A stretch of 64,000 bases of DNA, from contig CANNCV010000002.1 of assembly GCA_947503245.1 (NCBI GenBank), positions 248,001-312,000 of the forward strand, given 5' to 3'. A model generated the notes under the pieces. It was not told the origin of the DNA. It made no database searches and saw only the letters and a program-made list of their open reading frames with translations. The position numbers and the translations under genes are program-made. This DNA is from an uncultured Sphingomonadaceae bacterium. Its GTDB lineage: Bacteria; Pseudomonadota; Alphaproteobacteria; Sphingomonadales; Sphingomonadaceae. Below, piece by piece: positions 18,554 to 27,454 of this stretch; the first letter of the stretch is position 1, and each line of letters opens with the position of its first letter.

Positions 18554-19015
18554 ATGGTCACGACTATAGCCGCAGACGACATCGATGTGCTGGCCAAAGC
18601 GCGCAAGGCCTTGCCCGATGATTACACACCCCATAATGACGAAGAATATATGTCCCCTAGGCAGATAGCCTTTTTCCGGGACCTTCTTGTTGCGTGGAAA
18701 GATACCATCTTACAGGCAGCGGAAGCCACATTGCAACAATTGCAAGATGGCCCGATACGCGAGGCTGATCTTAATGATCGTGCATCCAGCGAGACTGATT
18801 GGGGTATTGAATTGCGCACGCGCGATCGTCAACGCAAGCTGATATCAAAAATCGAATCCGCTATTCGCAGGATTGAAGAAGGCGAATATGGCTATTGCGA
18901 AGTTACCGGCGAACCTATTGGTCTGGGCCGACTTATCGCAAGACCTATTGCGACTATGACCGTCGATGCTCAAGAAGCGCATGAACGCCGCGAAAAAGTC
19001 TCCCGCGACAATTAA
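18554..19015 (+). CDS. dksA: RNA polymerase-binding transcription factor DksA (Cys-poor type)
   Basis: DksA binds in the RNA polymerase secondary channel and works with ppGpp in stringent control. This 153-residue copy begins at the ATG at 18554 (GGAG five bases upstream); an upstream TTG frame is not needed. The coiled coil with acidic tip spans about residues 35-105, and the C-terminal globular region reads GEYGYCEVTGEPIGLGRL then ARPIATMTVDAQEAHERRE. Only one of the four zinc-finger cysteines remains, which is the usual alphaproteobacterial condition. The gene stands alone. Confidence 0.92.
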   Translation: MVTTIAADDIDVLAKARKALPDDYTPHNDEEYMSPRQIAFFRDLLVAWKDTILQAAEATLQQLQDGPIREADLNDRASSETDWGIELRTRDRQRKLISKIESAIRRIEEGEYGYCEVTGEPIGLGRLIARPIATMTVDAQEAHERREKVSRDN

Positions 19016-19266
19016 TCGCTTTCTCTCTTAAGCAAAAAATTCTCCCGCTGCTAATTTTCGGCGCATATAATCTGTGTTTCTAGATGTAAAATTAACCTTT
19101 TACAGTTAGTTATTCACCATGGCCGCAAGGCAATATGGGTTTATCGCATCATATAAAGGTTAGCGTTTCAGCGAGCGGATTTAACCAGAAAATTCGTTCT
19201 GCCGTTAACCTATTGGCGACACTTTTGTCGCATATATGTGTGAAAGGTTTTGAGAGAAGTTTCGAT

Positions 19267-19695
19267 ATGGACGCATTTCACAATAATGATCATTCGGATG
19301 AGACACGAAGCAATGGTGACGTGGAAAGCGAATCTGCGCGCAGGCCGCCTCGTAACTCTTTGTTTATGCTGTCTAAAATTACATTTCATAATACTGGCAA
19401 GCTGATTGAAGCCCGCGTGCGCAACATTTCTTCTGGTGGCATGCTGGTTGAAAGCAGTGTGTTCTGTGAGCCTGGCGATCAAATTGAAGCTGAATTGCGT
19501 AACATCGGCACTGTTAAAGGTCGGGTATCATGGCGTGAGGGCAATCATTTTGGCATCGCGTTCGATCATGCAATCGATCCTGATCAGGTGCGTTTTACCA
19601 AGCCAGCCTCACAAAACGCGAACTCGCCGACATATATTCGCACTTTTGAAGAGCAATATAACAAAAAAGACACAAGCAAGATTCGCCGTATTTAA
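19267..19695 (+). CDS. PilZ-domain protein
   Basis: This 142-residue protein is mostly a single PilZ domain, the common cyclic-di-GMP receptor. An Arg-rich entry (ARRPPRNSLF) precedes the strand VRNISSGGMLVES, which matches the (D/N)xSxxG signature, and then GDQIEAELRNIG and VSWREGNHFGIAFD. The first-strand RxxxR motif is only loosely kept (RRPPR), so c-di-GMP binding is likely but not certain. I prefer the ATG at 19267 (MDAFHNND) over one at 19135, whose extra 44 residues look non-coding. Single gene. Confidence 0.8.
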   Translation: MDAFHNNDHSDETRSNGDVESESARRPPRNSLFMLSKITFHNTGKLIEARVRNISSGGMLVESSVFCEPGDQIEAELRNIGTVKGRVSWREGNHFGIAFDHAIDPDQVRFTKPASQNANSPTYIRTFEEQYNKKDTSKIRRI

Positions 19696-19733
19696 GCGCT
19701 ATCTTCTAACGCGATTTTGACTGAATAATATAA

Positions 19734-20957
19734 TCAGTCAGAATTTCCGCTATTCCGACTGGTCTTTAGAATTTCGTCATTATCTTGTCCCAGCGCTGGC
19801 GGAGCGCTGCGGATAGATGCTGGGGTTTTGCTAAAACCCACAGGATGACGCAAGCCGCGATATTGGCCAAGCGCATCATCGTTTAATTCAGCAAAGAAAT
19901 CGACCGATGCAAGATGTGGGTCGTGCAAGACGTCCAGCATAGCATTGTAGCGCATTGCGGGAATATTTTCCTCCGCCAATATTTCGACCCATTGATCGGT
20001 TGTCTTGGTCGCCGCGACTTCCTCAATAATGGCATATAACAGCCCTGTATTCTGGGTCCGCGCTTCATAGGTAGAAAAACGCGGATCTTCAAAAACTCCG
20101 GGGCGTCCGCCAATCTCGAAAAATCTCTCCCATTGCGAATCGATATAAGGGACAATGGCAATATAGCCGTCCTTTGTGGGGTACGGTCTGCGGCGCGGGT
20201 TTATTGAACGGGTATACCCCATCTTGCCGTCACCATTTGCGTAGGTTGCTCCGTAAAGGTTTTCCACCATGTTGAAGAATGTGAAGCTTTCCAGCATTGG
20301 TACAGAGACAAATTGCCCCTCGCCCGTTCGTTCACGATGGAAAAGCGCTGCAAGAGTAGCATAAGTGGCAAATAGTCCGACCGTCTTGTCAGCAATTAAG
20401 GATGGCGCATATTCAGGGTCCCCGCCAGAGCGCTGTGCGTGCAGGGACGCAAAGCCCGAGGCCGCCTGCACCAGATCATCATAAGCCTGATATTCTGCAT
20501 ATGGTCCATCAGCACCATAGCCCGCACAATGCGTGTAAACGATATCAGGTTTGATCGCACGCACGCCTTCATAATCAAAACCAAGCCGCCGCATGCCCGC
20601 CATGCGCACATTGTGAAAAAAGACATCCGCTCCTGAAAGCAATTCGGTAAGCTGCGCCTTTCCTTCATCACTACCAGCATTAATGGTCACTGCTTTTTTG
20701 TTGCGGTTCAAAGCTGCAAATATCGGGCCGCGCTTTCCATCGGGAGAATAGCCCGCATAGCGCATCATATCACCGGGCACTTTGCCCTGATCAAACTCCA
20801 CCTTAATCACTTCTGCGCCCATATCGGCGAAAATCAATGTCGCAAATGGGCCCATAACGACCGACGACATATCAATGATCTTTACTCCGCTTAACGGCCC
20901 TTTGGCCACGCCTTCATTCTCGTTATGTTGTTCGTTTTGATGAGAGGCGTTTGTCAT
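19734..20957 (-). CDS. CaiB/BaiF family (class III) CoA-transferase
   Basis: This 407-residue enzyme transfers CoA between carboxylic acids. Family signs are LSGVKIIDMSSVVMGPFATLIFADMGAEVIKVE cut into its two halves (LSGVKIIDMSSVVMGP; ADMGAEVIKVE), NRNKKAVTIN, and the catalytic aspartate in AYDDLVQAASGF. The closing segment is RHPVGFSKTPASIRSAPP. The acyl acceptor (carnitine, formyl, bile acid, itaconate or other) cannot be told. The ATG at 20957 was chosen over an in-frame TTG at 20969; neither has a strong ribosome site. No acyl-CoA dehydrogenase or hydratase gene is adjacent. Confidence 0.88.
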   Translation of the reverse strand: MTNASHQNEQHNENEGVAKGPLSGVKIIDMSSVVMGPFATLIFADMGAEVIKVEFDQGKVPGDMMRYAGYSPDGKRGPIFAALNRNKKAVTINAGSDEGKAQLTELLSGADVFFHNVRMAGMRRLGFDYEGVRAIKPDIVYTHCAGYGADGPYAEYQAYDDLVQAASGFASLHAQRSGGDPEYAPSLIADKTVGLFATYATLAALFHRERTGEGQFVSVPMLESFTFFNMVENLYGATYANGDGKMGYTRSINPRRRPYPTKDGYIAIVPYIDSQWERFFEIGGRPGVFEDPRFSTYEARTQNTGLLYAIIEEVAATKTTDQWVEILAEENIPAMRYNAMLDVLHDPHLASVDFFAELNDDALGQYRGLRHPVGFSKTPASIRSAPPALGQDNDEILKTSRNSGNSD

Positions 20958-21184
20958 ATACTGATCCAAATTGAGAGGAGAATGTCTCTGCTCATAGCGG
21001 CTTGGTCAGAAAATACCAAATTGCACTAACAATGTGAATTTTCATAATGTTACATCTATGGAAAAGTAATAAATATTGTGATACGGGCAGTCTTTGTCGG
21101 CAAATCTAACGACGATTATCATAGGAAATTTGCATTGGGTCGCGATGCTCTTTTTCGTTAAATTTGAATATTTATGAGGGTAAA

Positions 21185-21370
21185 ATGTTCACACTGTTCG
21201 AGAATAAAGAACGCAATCTGCGCGACCAACGCGAACTTCAGAACCTGCAACTGCGCTATGGTCATGACCTGTTGGATATATTGCAGGCCCGCGCAAATGA
21301 TGATGAACTGGACTATCGCAACCGCACCCATTGGCGGCGACTGCTAAAACTGGCCAGGCGCAGCTTTTAG
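21185..21370 (+). CDS. Small Arg/Leu-rich hypothetical protein
   Basis: This 61-residue protein starts MFTLFENKERNLRD and ends LLKLARRSF. It is highly charged and predicted wholly helical, with no membrane segment or cysteine. GAGGG lies five bases before the ATG, which favours this start over the ATG at 21164. Codon use looks like the surrounding genes. I do not recognise a family. It converges on panB, 18 bases away. Confidence 0.6.
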   Translation: MFTLFENKERNLRDQRELQNLQLRYGHDLLDILQARANDDELDYRNRTHWRRLLKLARRSF

Positions 21371-21388
21371 CTTAGACCAAAACTATCA

Positions 21389-22261
21389 TCAGCTTTTCGG
21401 CTGATATGTTTGTGCGTCCTCCGGGAAGGAACGATCCCGCACGTCAGCGGCATATTGCTGCGCCGCCTTTTCAATCGTGTCTGCCAATGTCTCATAGCGC
21501 TTCACAAAACGCGCTGTGCGTTCAAACATGCCCAGCATATCCTCCGTGACAAGGACTTGCCCATCACATTGCGCAGACGCACCGATACCAATGGTGGGCG
21601 CTGTGACAGCTTTTGTGGCGGCTATAGCAATCGGCTCCACCACGCCCTCAATAACAATGGCAAAGGCCCCTGCTTCATCAAGCGCTTTTGCATCATTGAC
21701 GATTTTGTCCGCTTCTGCATCGCTCCGGCCACGCGCGGCATAGCCGCCCAAGGCATTCACAGCTTGCGGGGTTAGGCCGACATGGCCAACAACCGGAATG
21801 CCGCGTGCTGAGAGAAAGGCAATGGTGGGTGCCATAGCCTCACCGCCTTCAAGTTTGACCGCAGCGGCTCCGGTTTCCTTCATAATACGCGAAGCGCTGG
21901 CAAAAGCCTGTTCAGGGGATGCTTCATAGCTGCCAAAGGGCATATCAACCACCACAACGCTATGATAGCTGCCACGCACGACAGCCGCGCCATGGGCACA
22001 CATCATGTCGAGCGTAACCGGCACAGTGGAGGGCAATCCGTATATGACCTGCCCCAATGAGTCCCCGACCAACAGCATATCACAATGGGCATCAAGCAAT
22101 TGCGCAGTGCGCGCTGTATATGCTGTCAGCATAACAATAGGTTGATCGCACACGCCTTCCACCTTGCGACGCTGGATCGCTGGCACGGTAAGCCTTTTCA
22201 TCGGTTGCGGTGTCGGGTTCGCCCGGCTGGTGGACGTATCGAGTTTATAAGTAGTAGACAT
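21389..22261 (-). CDS. panB: 3-methyl-2-oxobutanoate hydroxymethyltransferase
   Basis: PanB makes ketopantoate from alpha-ketoisovalerate and methylene-tetrahydrofolate, the first committed step toward pantothenate and CoA. The 290-residue protein has the family's [16 protein letters not shown], the metal/substrate loop [33 protein letters not shown], and [18 protein letters not shown]. The residues [16 protein letters not shown] close the barrel. No panC or panD lies nearby, so the pathway is dispersed. Confidence 0.97.
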   Translation of the reverse strand: MSTTYKLDTSTSRANPTPQPMKRLTVPAIQRRKVEGVCDQPIVMLTAYTARTAQLLDAHCDMLLVGDSLGQVIYGLPSTVPVTLDMMCAHGAAVVRGSYHSVVVVDMPFGSYEASPEQAFASASRIMKETGAAAVKLEGGEAMAPTIAFLSARGIPVVGHVGLTPQAVNALGGYAARGRSDAEADKIVNDAKALDEAGAFAIVIEGVVEPIAIAATKAVTAPTIGIGASAQCDGQVLVTEDMLGMFERTARFVKRYETLADTIEKAAQQYAADVRDRSFPEDAQTYQPKS

Positions 22262-22405
22262 GCCGCTCTTTTATCGCGCCAAACTGTGATTGGCCAGAGT
22301 GGAGAGATAAGGGGCCAATATTAGATATTGCCAATTGGGTTTATTTTGGCCAAATTAAGGTTCTCACGACGATATCCGAGTCCTCCACATAACAGGAATA
22401 TGCCC

Positions 22406-23668
22406 ATGCCAACAGCAATCGCTGGTGGTGAAGCTGGTCGTGATACCGCTCCTCCACCCAAAAGCCTGCTTATACTTATCGCTTTCATTGTGTTTATTGA
22501 CATGATGGGGATTGGCCTTGTCATTCCCGTAATGCCTGATCTGATCGCGGAGTTAACTGGGCGCAATGTTGCGGGTGCGGCGATTATTGGCGGCTGGCTG
22601 TTATCATCATATGCTATTATGCAATTTCTGTTTTCCCCGATTATCGGTGGTTTAAGCGACAGATTTGGGCGGCGGCCAGTGTTGCTGATCACTTTGGCGC
22701 TATTGGGCGTCGATTATGCAATCATGGCATGGGCGCCAGATTTGATCTGGCTTTTCTTGGCGCGGATAATTTCAGGCATTATGGGCGCAAGCTGGGCAGC
22801 AGTGAATAGCTGTATTGCCGATATTACAGCGCCAGAAAATCGCGGGCGATATTTCGGCATGTTGGGCGGAGCAGGCGCAATGGGTTTTGTGCTGGGCCCA
22901 GCGCTTGGCGGCCTTTTGGGTGAAATCAATATCCGCCTGCCCTTCATCATGGCGTGCGTCATGGCATTGGGCGGGGCTTCAATAGGCTTTTTCATGCTGA
23001 AAGAAACGCTGCCAGAAGCGAAAAGGCGGGCATTTACGCTCAGCCGCGCCAACCCTTTGGGTTCGCTATTTCAAATGGCGAAAACCCCTTTGGTCTTAGG
23101 GTTTTTGGGCGTAATCTTTTTGTTGCAAATGGGCGCACAATCACAAATTGCGGTTTGGTCATATTATACAATAGAGAAATTTGACTGGAGCCTGTCAGAC
23201 ATTGGCTGGAGTGTAGCGCTGTTCGGGGTCTTGCTTGCTGCAGTCCAAGGCGTTCTGACCGGTGTGTTGATCAAATATATGGGCGACCGCAAAACGGCTA
23301 TGCTCAGCCTGTTGTTCGGCGTACCGGCCTATCTCACATTTGCATTTGCGGGGGCTAGCTGGGTGATGATATTGGGCATCTTTATCGGCGCGGCGACAGG
23401 CTTTGCCTTCCCCGCAATGCAGCAGATGATGTCATCACGCATCAATGAAGATGCGCAAGGTGAGTTGCAGGGCGCGATTGCTAGTATTGTCAGCCTGACA
23501 TCGATTTTTGGGCCCGTCGTCATGACATCAGTGTTCAAGGCATTTGCCGATGGTGAAGGCGTGTATTTCCCTGGAGCGCCCTTCATTCTTGCCGCAATTT
23601 TAAGCGGATCGGGCTTCATGCTCTACGCCGCGACGGTGCGCCGCTTTTACCCTATAGACAAATCCTGA
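22406..23668 (+). CDS. MFS transporter, TetA/TCR-like
   Basis: This is a 420-residue twelve-helix major facilitator pump of the tetracycline-resistance-like branch. The opening helix LLILIAFIVFIDMMGIGLVIPVMPDL and the loop 2-3 motif GGLSDRFGRRPVLL are typical, as are RIISGIMGASWAAVNS and the motif-C-like GGAGAMGFVLGPALGG. Such proteins export drugs or metabolites by proton antiport; resistance to tetracycline is not implied. AGGA stands eight bases before the ATG at 22406. It converges on the GDPD gene ten bases away. Confidence 0.88.
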   Translation: MPTAIAGGEAGRDTAPPPKSLLILIAFIVFIDMMGIGLVIPVMPDLIAELTGRNVAGAAIIGGWLLSSYAIMQFLFSPIIGGLSDRFGRRPVLLITLALLGVDYAIMAWAPDLIWLFLARIISGIMGASWAAVNSCIADITAPENRGRYFGMLGGAGAMGFVLGPALGGLLGEINIRLPFIMACVMALGGASIGFFMLKETLPEAKRRAFTLSRANPLGSLFQMAKTPLVLGFLGVIFLLQMGAQSQIAVWSYYTIEKFDWSLSDIGWSVALFGVLLAAVQGVLTGVLIKYMGDRKTAMLSLLFGVPAYLTFAFAGASWVMILGIFIGAATGFAFPAMQQMMSSRINEDAQGELQGAIASIVSLTSIFGPVVMTSVFKAFADGEGVYFPGAPFILAAILSGSGFMLYAATVRRFYPIDKS

Positions 23669-23677
23669 TGTGACATC

Positions 23678-24769
23678 TCAGTCGCTTAGCGCACTGACAA
23701 CTTCCTTGGTATTGTCGGTAAAAATACCGTCGACACCGGCGGCAACAAATGCCGCTATCTCACCTGCAAAGTCACCCATGGTCTGGGGTTCATTGCCTTG
23801 GCGATATTCCGCAGGCAGGAAGATATTTTCGCGCCGCAAGGTCCAGATATGCACATCCAGCCCCGCCATATGCGCATCCGCAACCAATGACGATGGCGCG
23901 GTTGAGCGATCATCATCGCTGCGGGGCAGTACCAGCGTTTTCTGCACGCCAATACCATCAGCATATTGCGCAATATCTTTTAGCCCGCTGGCGCTGGTCA
24001 TCATTTTATAGTCCAGTTCGGGGTGGTCAGCAGGGTTTGGCGCAACACGAATAAGCTGGATCAGCCTGATATCGGTCAGCTTGTCCAATCGGCGCAGATT
24101 ATCAATCTCAAAACTCTGGATAAAGATCGGGGCATCGGCGCTGACATAACCGGCATTATGCAGCGTTTTTAACAATGGTCCGTCAAAACTAAGGCCTATC
24201 GCTTCAAAATAGCTAGGATGCTTTGTTTCCGGATAGATACCGATAGTACGCCCGGTTTCATTCTCTTTAACGCGGACAAGAGCGATAATCTCATCAAAAG
24301 TCGGTATCTGAAACAGACCGTCAAAATCGGCACTGCTCCTCCGCAGCTCTGGCAAGCGTTCACGGGCGCGCAGGGTCCGCAACTCCGCCAGCGTGAAATC
24401 TTCTGTGAACCAGCCCGTTAGCGCGTGACCATCAATGGTCTTGCTGGTTTTGCGATCAGCAAATTCCGGATGATCCGCAACATCCGTTGTATCAGTAATC
24501 GCATTTTCGTGCCGCGCCACCAAGAAGCCGTCTTTGGTAAAGACCAGATCAGGCTCAACATAATCAGCGCCTTGATCAATGGCCCGCTCATAAGAGGCCA
24601 ATGTATGTTCCGGCCGCTCCCCACTGGCACCGCGATGCGCGATGATCAGAACGTCTTTGCCTAGATTGGCACCATCACCGTCTTGTTGTGGCATGGCCTG
24701 CACCTCCGAAGACATAATTATAGCTAATGAAAATATCCATATGGACAGAAAGATGTTGCGCGCAAACAT
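23678..24769 (-). CDS. glpQ: Exported glycerophosphodiester phosphodiesterase
   Basis: This enzyme splits glycerophosphodiesters to glycerol-3-phosphate and an alcohol in the periplasm. The 363-residue protein has a signal peptide (IFLSIWIFSLAIIMSSEVQA, cut near residue 25). Then come the GDPD motif IIAHRGASGERPEHT, the metal ligands YVEPDLVFTKDG, and the second histidine in LVARHEN. The closing segment VDGIFTDNTKEV is typical. ATG 24769 is chosen over an in-frame TTG at 24787, since the latter would overlap the upstream transporter. It starts seven bases after that gene, so they share a transcript. Confidence 0.92.
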   Translation of the reverse strand: MFARNIFLSIWIFSLAIIMSSEVQAMPQQDGDGANLGKDVLIIAHRGASGERPEHTLASYERAIDQGADYVEPDLVFTKDGFLVARHENAITDTTDVADHPEFADRKTSKTIDGHALTGWFTEDFTLAELRTLRARERLPELRRSSADFDGLFQIPTFDEIIALVRVKENETGRTIGIYPETKHPSYFEAIGLSFDGPLLKTLHNAGYVSADAPIFIQSFEIDNLRRLDKLTDIRLIQLIRVAPNPADHPELDYKMMTSASGLKDIAQYADGIGVQKTLVLPRSDDDRSTAPSSLVADAHMAGLDVHIWTLRRENIFLPAEYRQGNEPQTMGDFAGEIAAFVAAGVDGIFTDNTKEVVSALSD

Positions 24770-24776
24770 TACGGGT

Positions 24777-26225
24777 TTACCCGACAATTTGCGGGAATAA
24801 TCCAGTTATCAATATGACGCCAATGACTAGCGGGCACAGCCACGCAATTAAGAAACGCCAAATCATATGCGGCGCACCGCTCATGCCATTTTCTTCATCG
24901 ACCAGTTGTTTATCAGCGACCCAGCCAACAAAAATGGCAACCAGCAGCGCCGACACTGGCAACAAAACACTGCCCGTTAATTTGTCTAAAAAGTTGAAAA
25001 CATTTTGTTCTTCGAAAATACCAAAGTTGAGCAGATATAATTTGGACTGACTGTTAAACGAGAAAGACGCCCATGTCCCAATGACAAAGGCCACCAAACC
25101 AAAACCGACGGCCAGCATTGCGCGATTGGCATTAAACCGTGTAACCGCCCAACTGACCGATGCTTCCAGCAGCGCCACAGAGCTGGTTAAAGCTGCAAAG
25201 AACACCATCACAAAGAACAAAAGACCAATAATGCTGCCAAAGGGCATAGATTGAAAAGCAGTCGGCAATGTAGCGAACAGCAATGTTGGACCGCCCTCCG
25301 CACTCAATCCTGCGGCAAAAACGATGGGGAAAATCGCCAATCCAGCGATAATAGCCACCGACGTGTCCGCCGTCGCAATCATGCCAGAGGTTTTCGCCAA
25401 ATTGGTATCACGCGATGCGTAAGAGCCGTAGGTGATCATCATAGCCGAACCTAAAGACAATGAGAACAAGGCCTGACCCAAAGCGCTAAGCTGCACCTTT
25501 GGATCAAGCAAGCGTTGTGCGTCAAAAGAGAAAAGGAAATCGAGCGCCCTGCTGGTATCACCAGTGGACAAGCTATAAATCGTCACGCCCAAAAAGAGCA
25601 GGAAAAACATAGGCATCAACCACACGGCAACCTTTTCGATGCCGCCATGTACACCGCGGGCCACAACAAAAATCGTAATAGCCATAAACAAAGCATGCAT
25701 TGCGATCATCATATCGGCATTTTTATGCAGCGCCGGCAGAATATCCTGAATAGCGTCAGCATTCATGCCCGCAAACGCCCCGCCGCTAATATTCCCGGAG
25801 GATAGGCTGGAACTCACATCATTGATAAATACGCCGGCATAATAGATCACCCAGCCTGCGATCACGCTATAGAAAGTCAAAATCAAAAACGCGCCGACCA
25901 TGCCGACAGCAGCGCCCAGCGACCATAAGGGCGATGCACCAGATTTGCGCGCAACATTCTTCATGCTTTCAATCGCTGATGATTGGCCAGCACGGCCGAT
26001 CAAGGTTTCGGACAATAAAACCGGCAGACCGATGAGCACGACACAAAAGATATAGAATATAACAAAGGCACCGCCGCCATTAACGCCGGTTTCAGCAGGG
26101 AAACGCCATAAATTACCAAGGCCAACAGCCGAGCCGACCGCTGCCATGATGAACGCGAAACGCGACGACCATTTTTCTGTACTCGCTGCCGGATTTGCGC
26201 CCGCGTCGGAACCTGCCAATGCCAT
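24777..26225 (-). CDS. Neurotransmitter:sodium symporter (NSS/SNF) family transporter
   Basis: This is a 482-residue membrane transporter of the LeuT fold, probably for an amino acid. TM1 has the unwound Na+/substrate region AVGSAVGLGNLWRFP, followed by GGGAFVIFYIFCVVLIGLP. The TM6 region FSLSLGSAMMITYGSYAS and the TM8-like ALTSSVALLEASVSW also match. About eleven to twelve helices are seen, as usual for bacterial members. It is paired with the downstream GDPD gene. The substrate is not readable from sequence. Confidence 0.92.
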   Translation of the reverse strand: MALAGSDAGANPAASTEKWSSRFAFIMAAVGSAVGLGNLWRFPAETGVNGGGAFVIFYIFCVVLIGLPVLLSETLIGRAGQSSAIESMKNVARKSGASPLWSLGAAVGMVGAFLILTFYSVIAGWVIYYAGVFINDVSSSLSSGNISGGAFAGMNADAIQDILPALHKNADMMIAMHALFMAITIFVVARGVHGGIEKVAVWLMPMFFLLFLGVTIYSLSTGDTSRALDFLFSFDAQRLLDPKVQLSALGQALFSLSLGSAMMITYGSYASRDTNLAKTSGMIATADTSVAIIAGLAIFPIVFAAGLSAEGGPTLLFATLPTAFQSMPFGSIIGLLFFVMVFFAALTSSVALLEASVSWAVTRFNANRAMLAVGFGLVAFVIGTWASFSFNSQSKLYLLNFGIFEEQNVFNFLDKLTGSVLLPVSALLVAIFVGWVADKQLVDEENGMSGAPHMIWRFLIAWLCPLVIGVILITGLFPQIVG

Positions 26226-26317
26226 GAAATGCCCTTCCCATATTTTGAAGCACTGTCTTAGCCAAACAATGGCCGTAATGCCAAGCCGCGAGACACTTAT
26301 CTGTTATAAAAACATTT

Positions 26318-26965
26318 CTATTGCGGTTTTGCGTCAATATTCATGGCTATGGATATTCGCTCCCTTGCCCCATTATACTGCTCAACACTGTGGCGCAGCC
26401 ATGCAGGGAACAGGATCAGATCGCCAACATTTGGGCGAAGACGCGTCTCGCCATTTTGCGGCGTTCCATCGGCACCCATTACGCGCAAAGAGTTAAGCCG
26501 CATATGCGTCATGGGAAAGCGCGGATCTTCCAATATCAGTTCACCGCCAACATCATCCCCAACATCTCCCGGATCGACATAAAGTACGGCCGCCCATATT
26601 TGCCCGGGGTGTAGATGCGTTTTGTTCAGGCCGCCCTTTGGCAATATATTGGCCCACATATAAAGCGACCAGTCCAATTCTGCTACATCGCCATTGTCCA
26701 GGCCGGTCACCTTTTTGGCCATAGCAAGGGCTTTATCAGCCACAAATTGCGCGGCGTCCCCGCCCCATTCACGCATCTTTGTATCCGAATGCCAGCCGCC
26801 AATATTGGAGCGTGCCAGCCCGGGATGCTCTGCACGACGTTTATGGATCGCTGATTTCAGATCGGCTATCAGGCCTTCGCAAGCGGTAAAACGGGAATAG
26901 ACGATTGTGGTAGCAAACAGGCCATTTAGCTCGGCACTGATTTTTACATCGCCATAGTCTGCCAT
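26318..26965 (-). CDS. Putative 2OG-Fe(II) oxygenase (TIGR02466-like)
   Basis: This 215-residue protein is of the double-stranded beta-helix oxygenase group. The first iron ligand is in KTHLHPGQIW, followed by AAVLYVDPGD and GGELILEDPR. The distal histidine and 2-oxoglutarate arginine lie in FPAWLRHSVEQYNGARERIS. Relatives are stand-alone oxygenases in marine and sphingomonad bacteria, and also phage-borne, without a known substrate. It is monocistronic, followed on the same strand by the ArsC-like gene after 45 bases. Confidence 0.8.
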   Translation of the reverse strand: MADYGDVKISAELNGLFATTIVYSRFTACEGLIADLKSAIHKRRAEHPGLARSNIGGWHSDTKMREWGGDAAQFVADKALAMAKKVTGLDNGDVAELDWSLYMWANILPKGGLNKTHLHPGQIWAAVLYVDPGDVGDDVGGELILEDPRFPMTHMRLNSLRVMGADGTPQNGETRLRPNVGDLILFPAWLRHSVEQYNGARERISIAMNIDAKPQ

Positions 26966-27010
26966 AATATGGTCCCCCCGTTGAGAGGCTAAGGTCTAAA
27001 CCGGAAAAGA

Positions 27011-27361
27011 TTAGGCCAATATCGTCTCATAATCAGTGCTTTTAAAGCCGACCATTACGCCGCCATCACACACCAGAACGGGCCGTTTAATCATGGACGG
27101 GTTCTCTACCATCAATGACAGAGCGATTTCTTCAGTGACATTCTCCTTGGCCACATCAGGCAGGTTTTTAAATGTCGTGCCACGGCGGTTCAAAAGAACT
27201 TCCCAATCGCCCAGCTCCAAGGCCCAATCGGTCAGCATATCTTTGGTAACGCCTGATTTTTTATAGTCGTGAAAGACATAGTTGACGTCGTTGCGCTCAA
27301 GCCATTTGCGCGCCTTTTTGATCGTATCGCAATTGGCGATACCATAAAGTGTCGGTGTCAT
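27011..27361 (-). CDS. ArsC/Spx-family thioredoxin-fold reductase (YffB-like)
   Basis: This 116-residue protein has an ArsC-like fold: TLYGIANCDTIKKARKWL with a single N-terminal cysteine (CDT), FHDYKKSGV, LLNRRGTTFKNL and the cis-proline region MIKRPVLVCDGGVMVGF. The CDT motif and length fit the YffB branch, thought to reduce glutathione-type disulfides, and not the classical arsenate reductase of an ars operon. No arsenic genes are near. ATG 27361 starts exactly at the family N-terminus; a longer in-frame start is rejected. Confidence 0.85.
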   Translation of the reverse strand: MTPTLYGIANCDTIKKARKWLERNDVNYVFHDYKKSGVTKDMLTDWALELGDWEVLLNRRGTTFKNLPDVAKENVTEEIALSLMVENPSMIKRPVLVCDGGVMVGFKSTDYETILA

Positions 27362-27454
27362 GCTGATATTCCCCGTTATAATTCTTTGCCTGCCCTTTAA
27401 CAGATACAAGACGCATCAAAAGCGGTTTCTTTCCCAAAAACTATAATTGGCCTG

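Noticed and set aside
20978-20985. GAGAGGAGAATG start signal on the plus strand
   Set aside because: It opens a frame of only about 15 codons that is not linked to any gene.
21095-21112. TGTCGGCAAATCTAAC, partly like the upstream activator box
   Set aside because: No sigma-54 promoter follows at the expected distance and several core bases differ.
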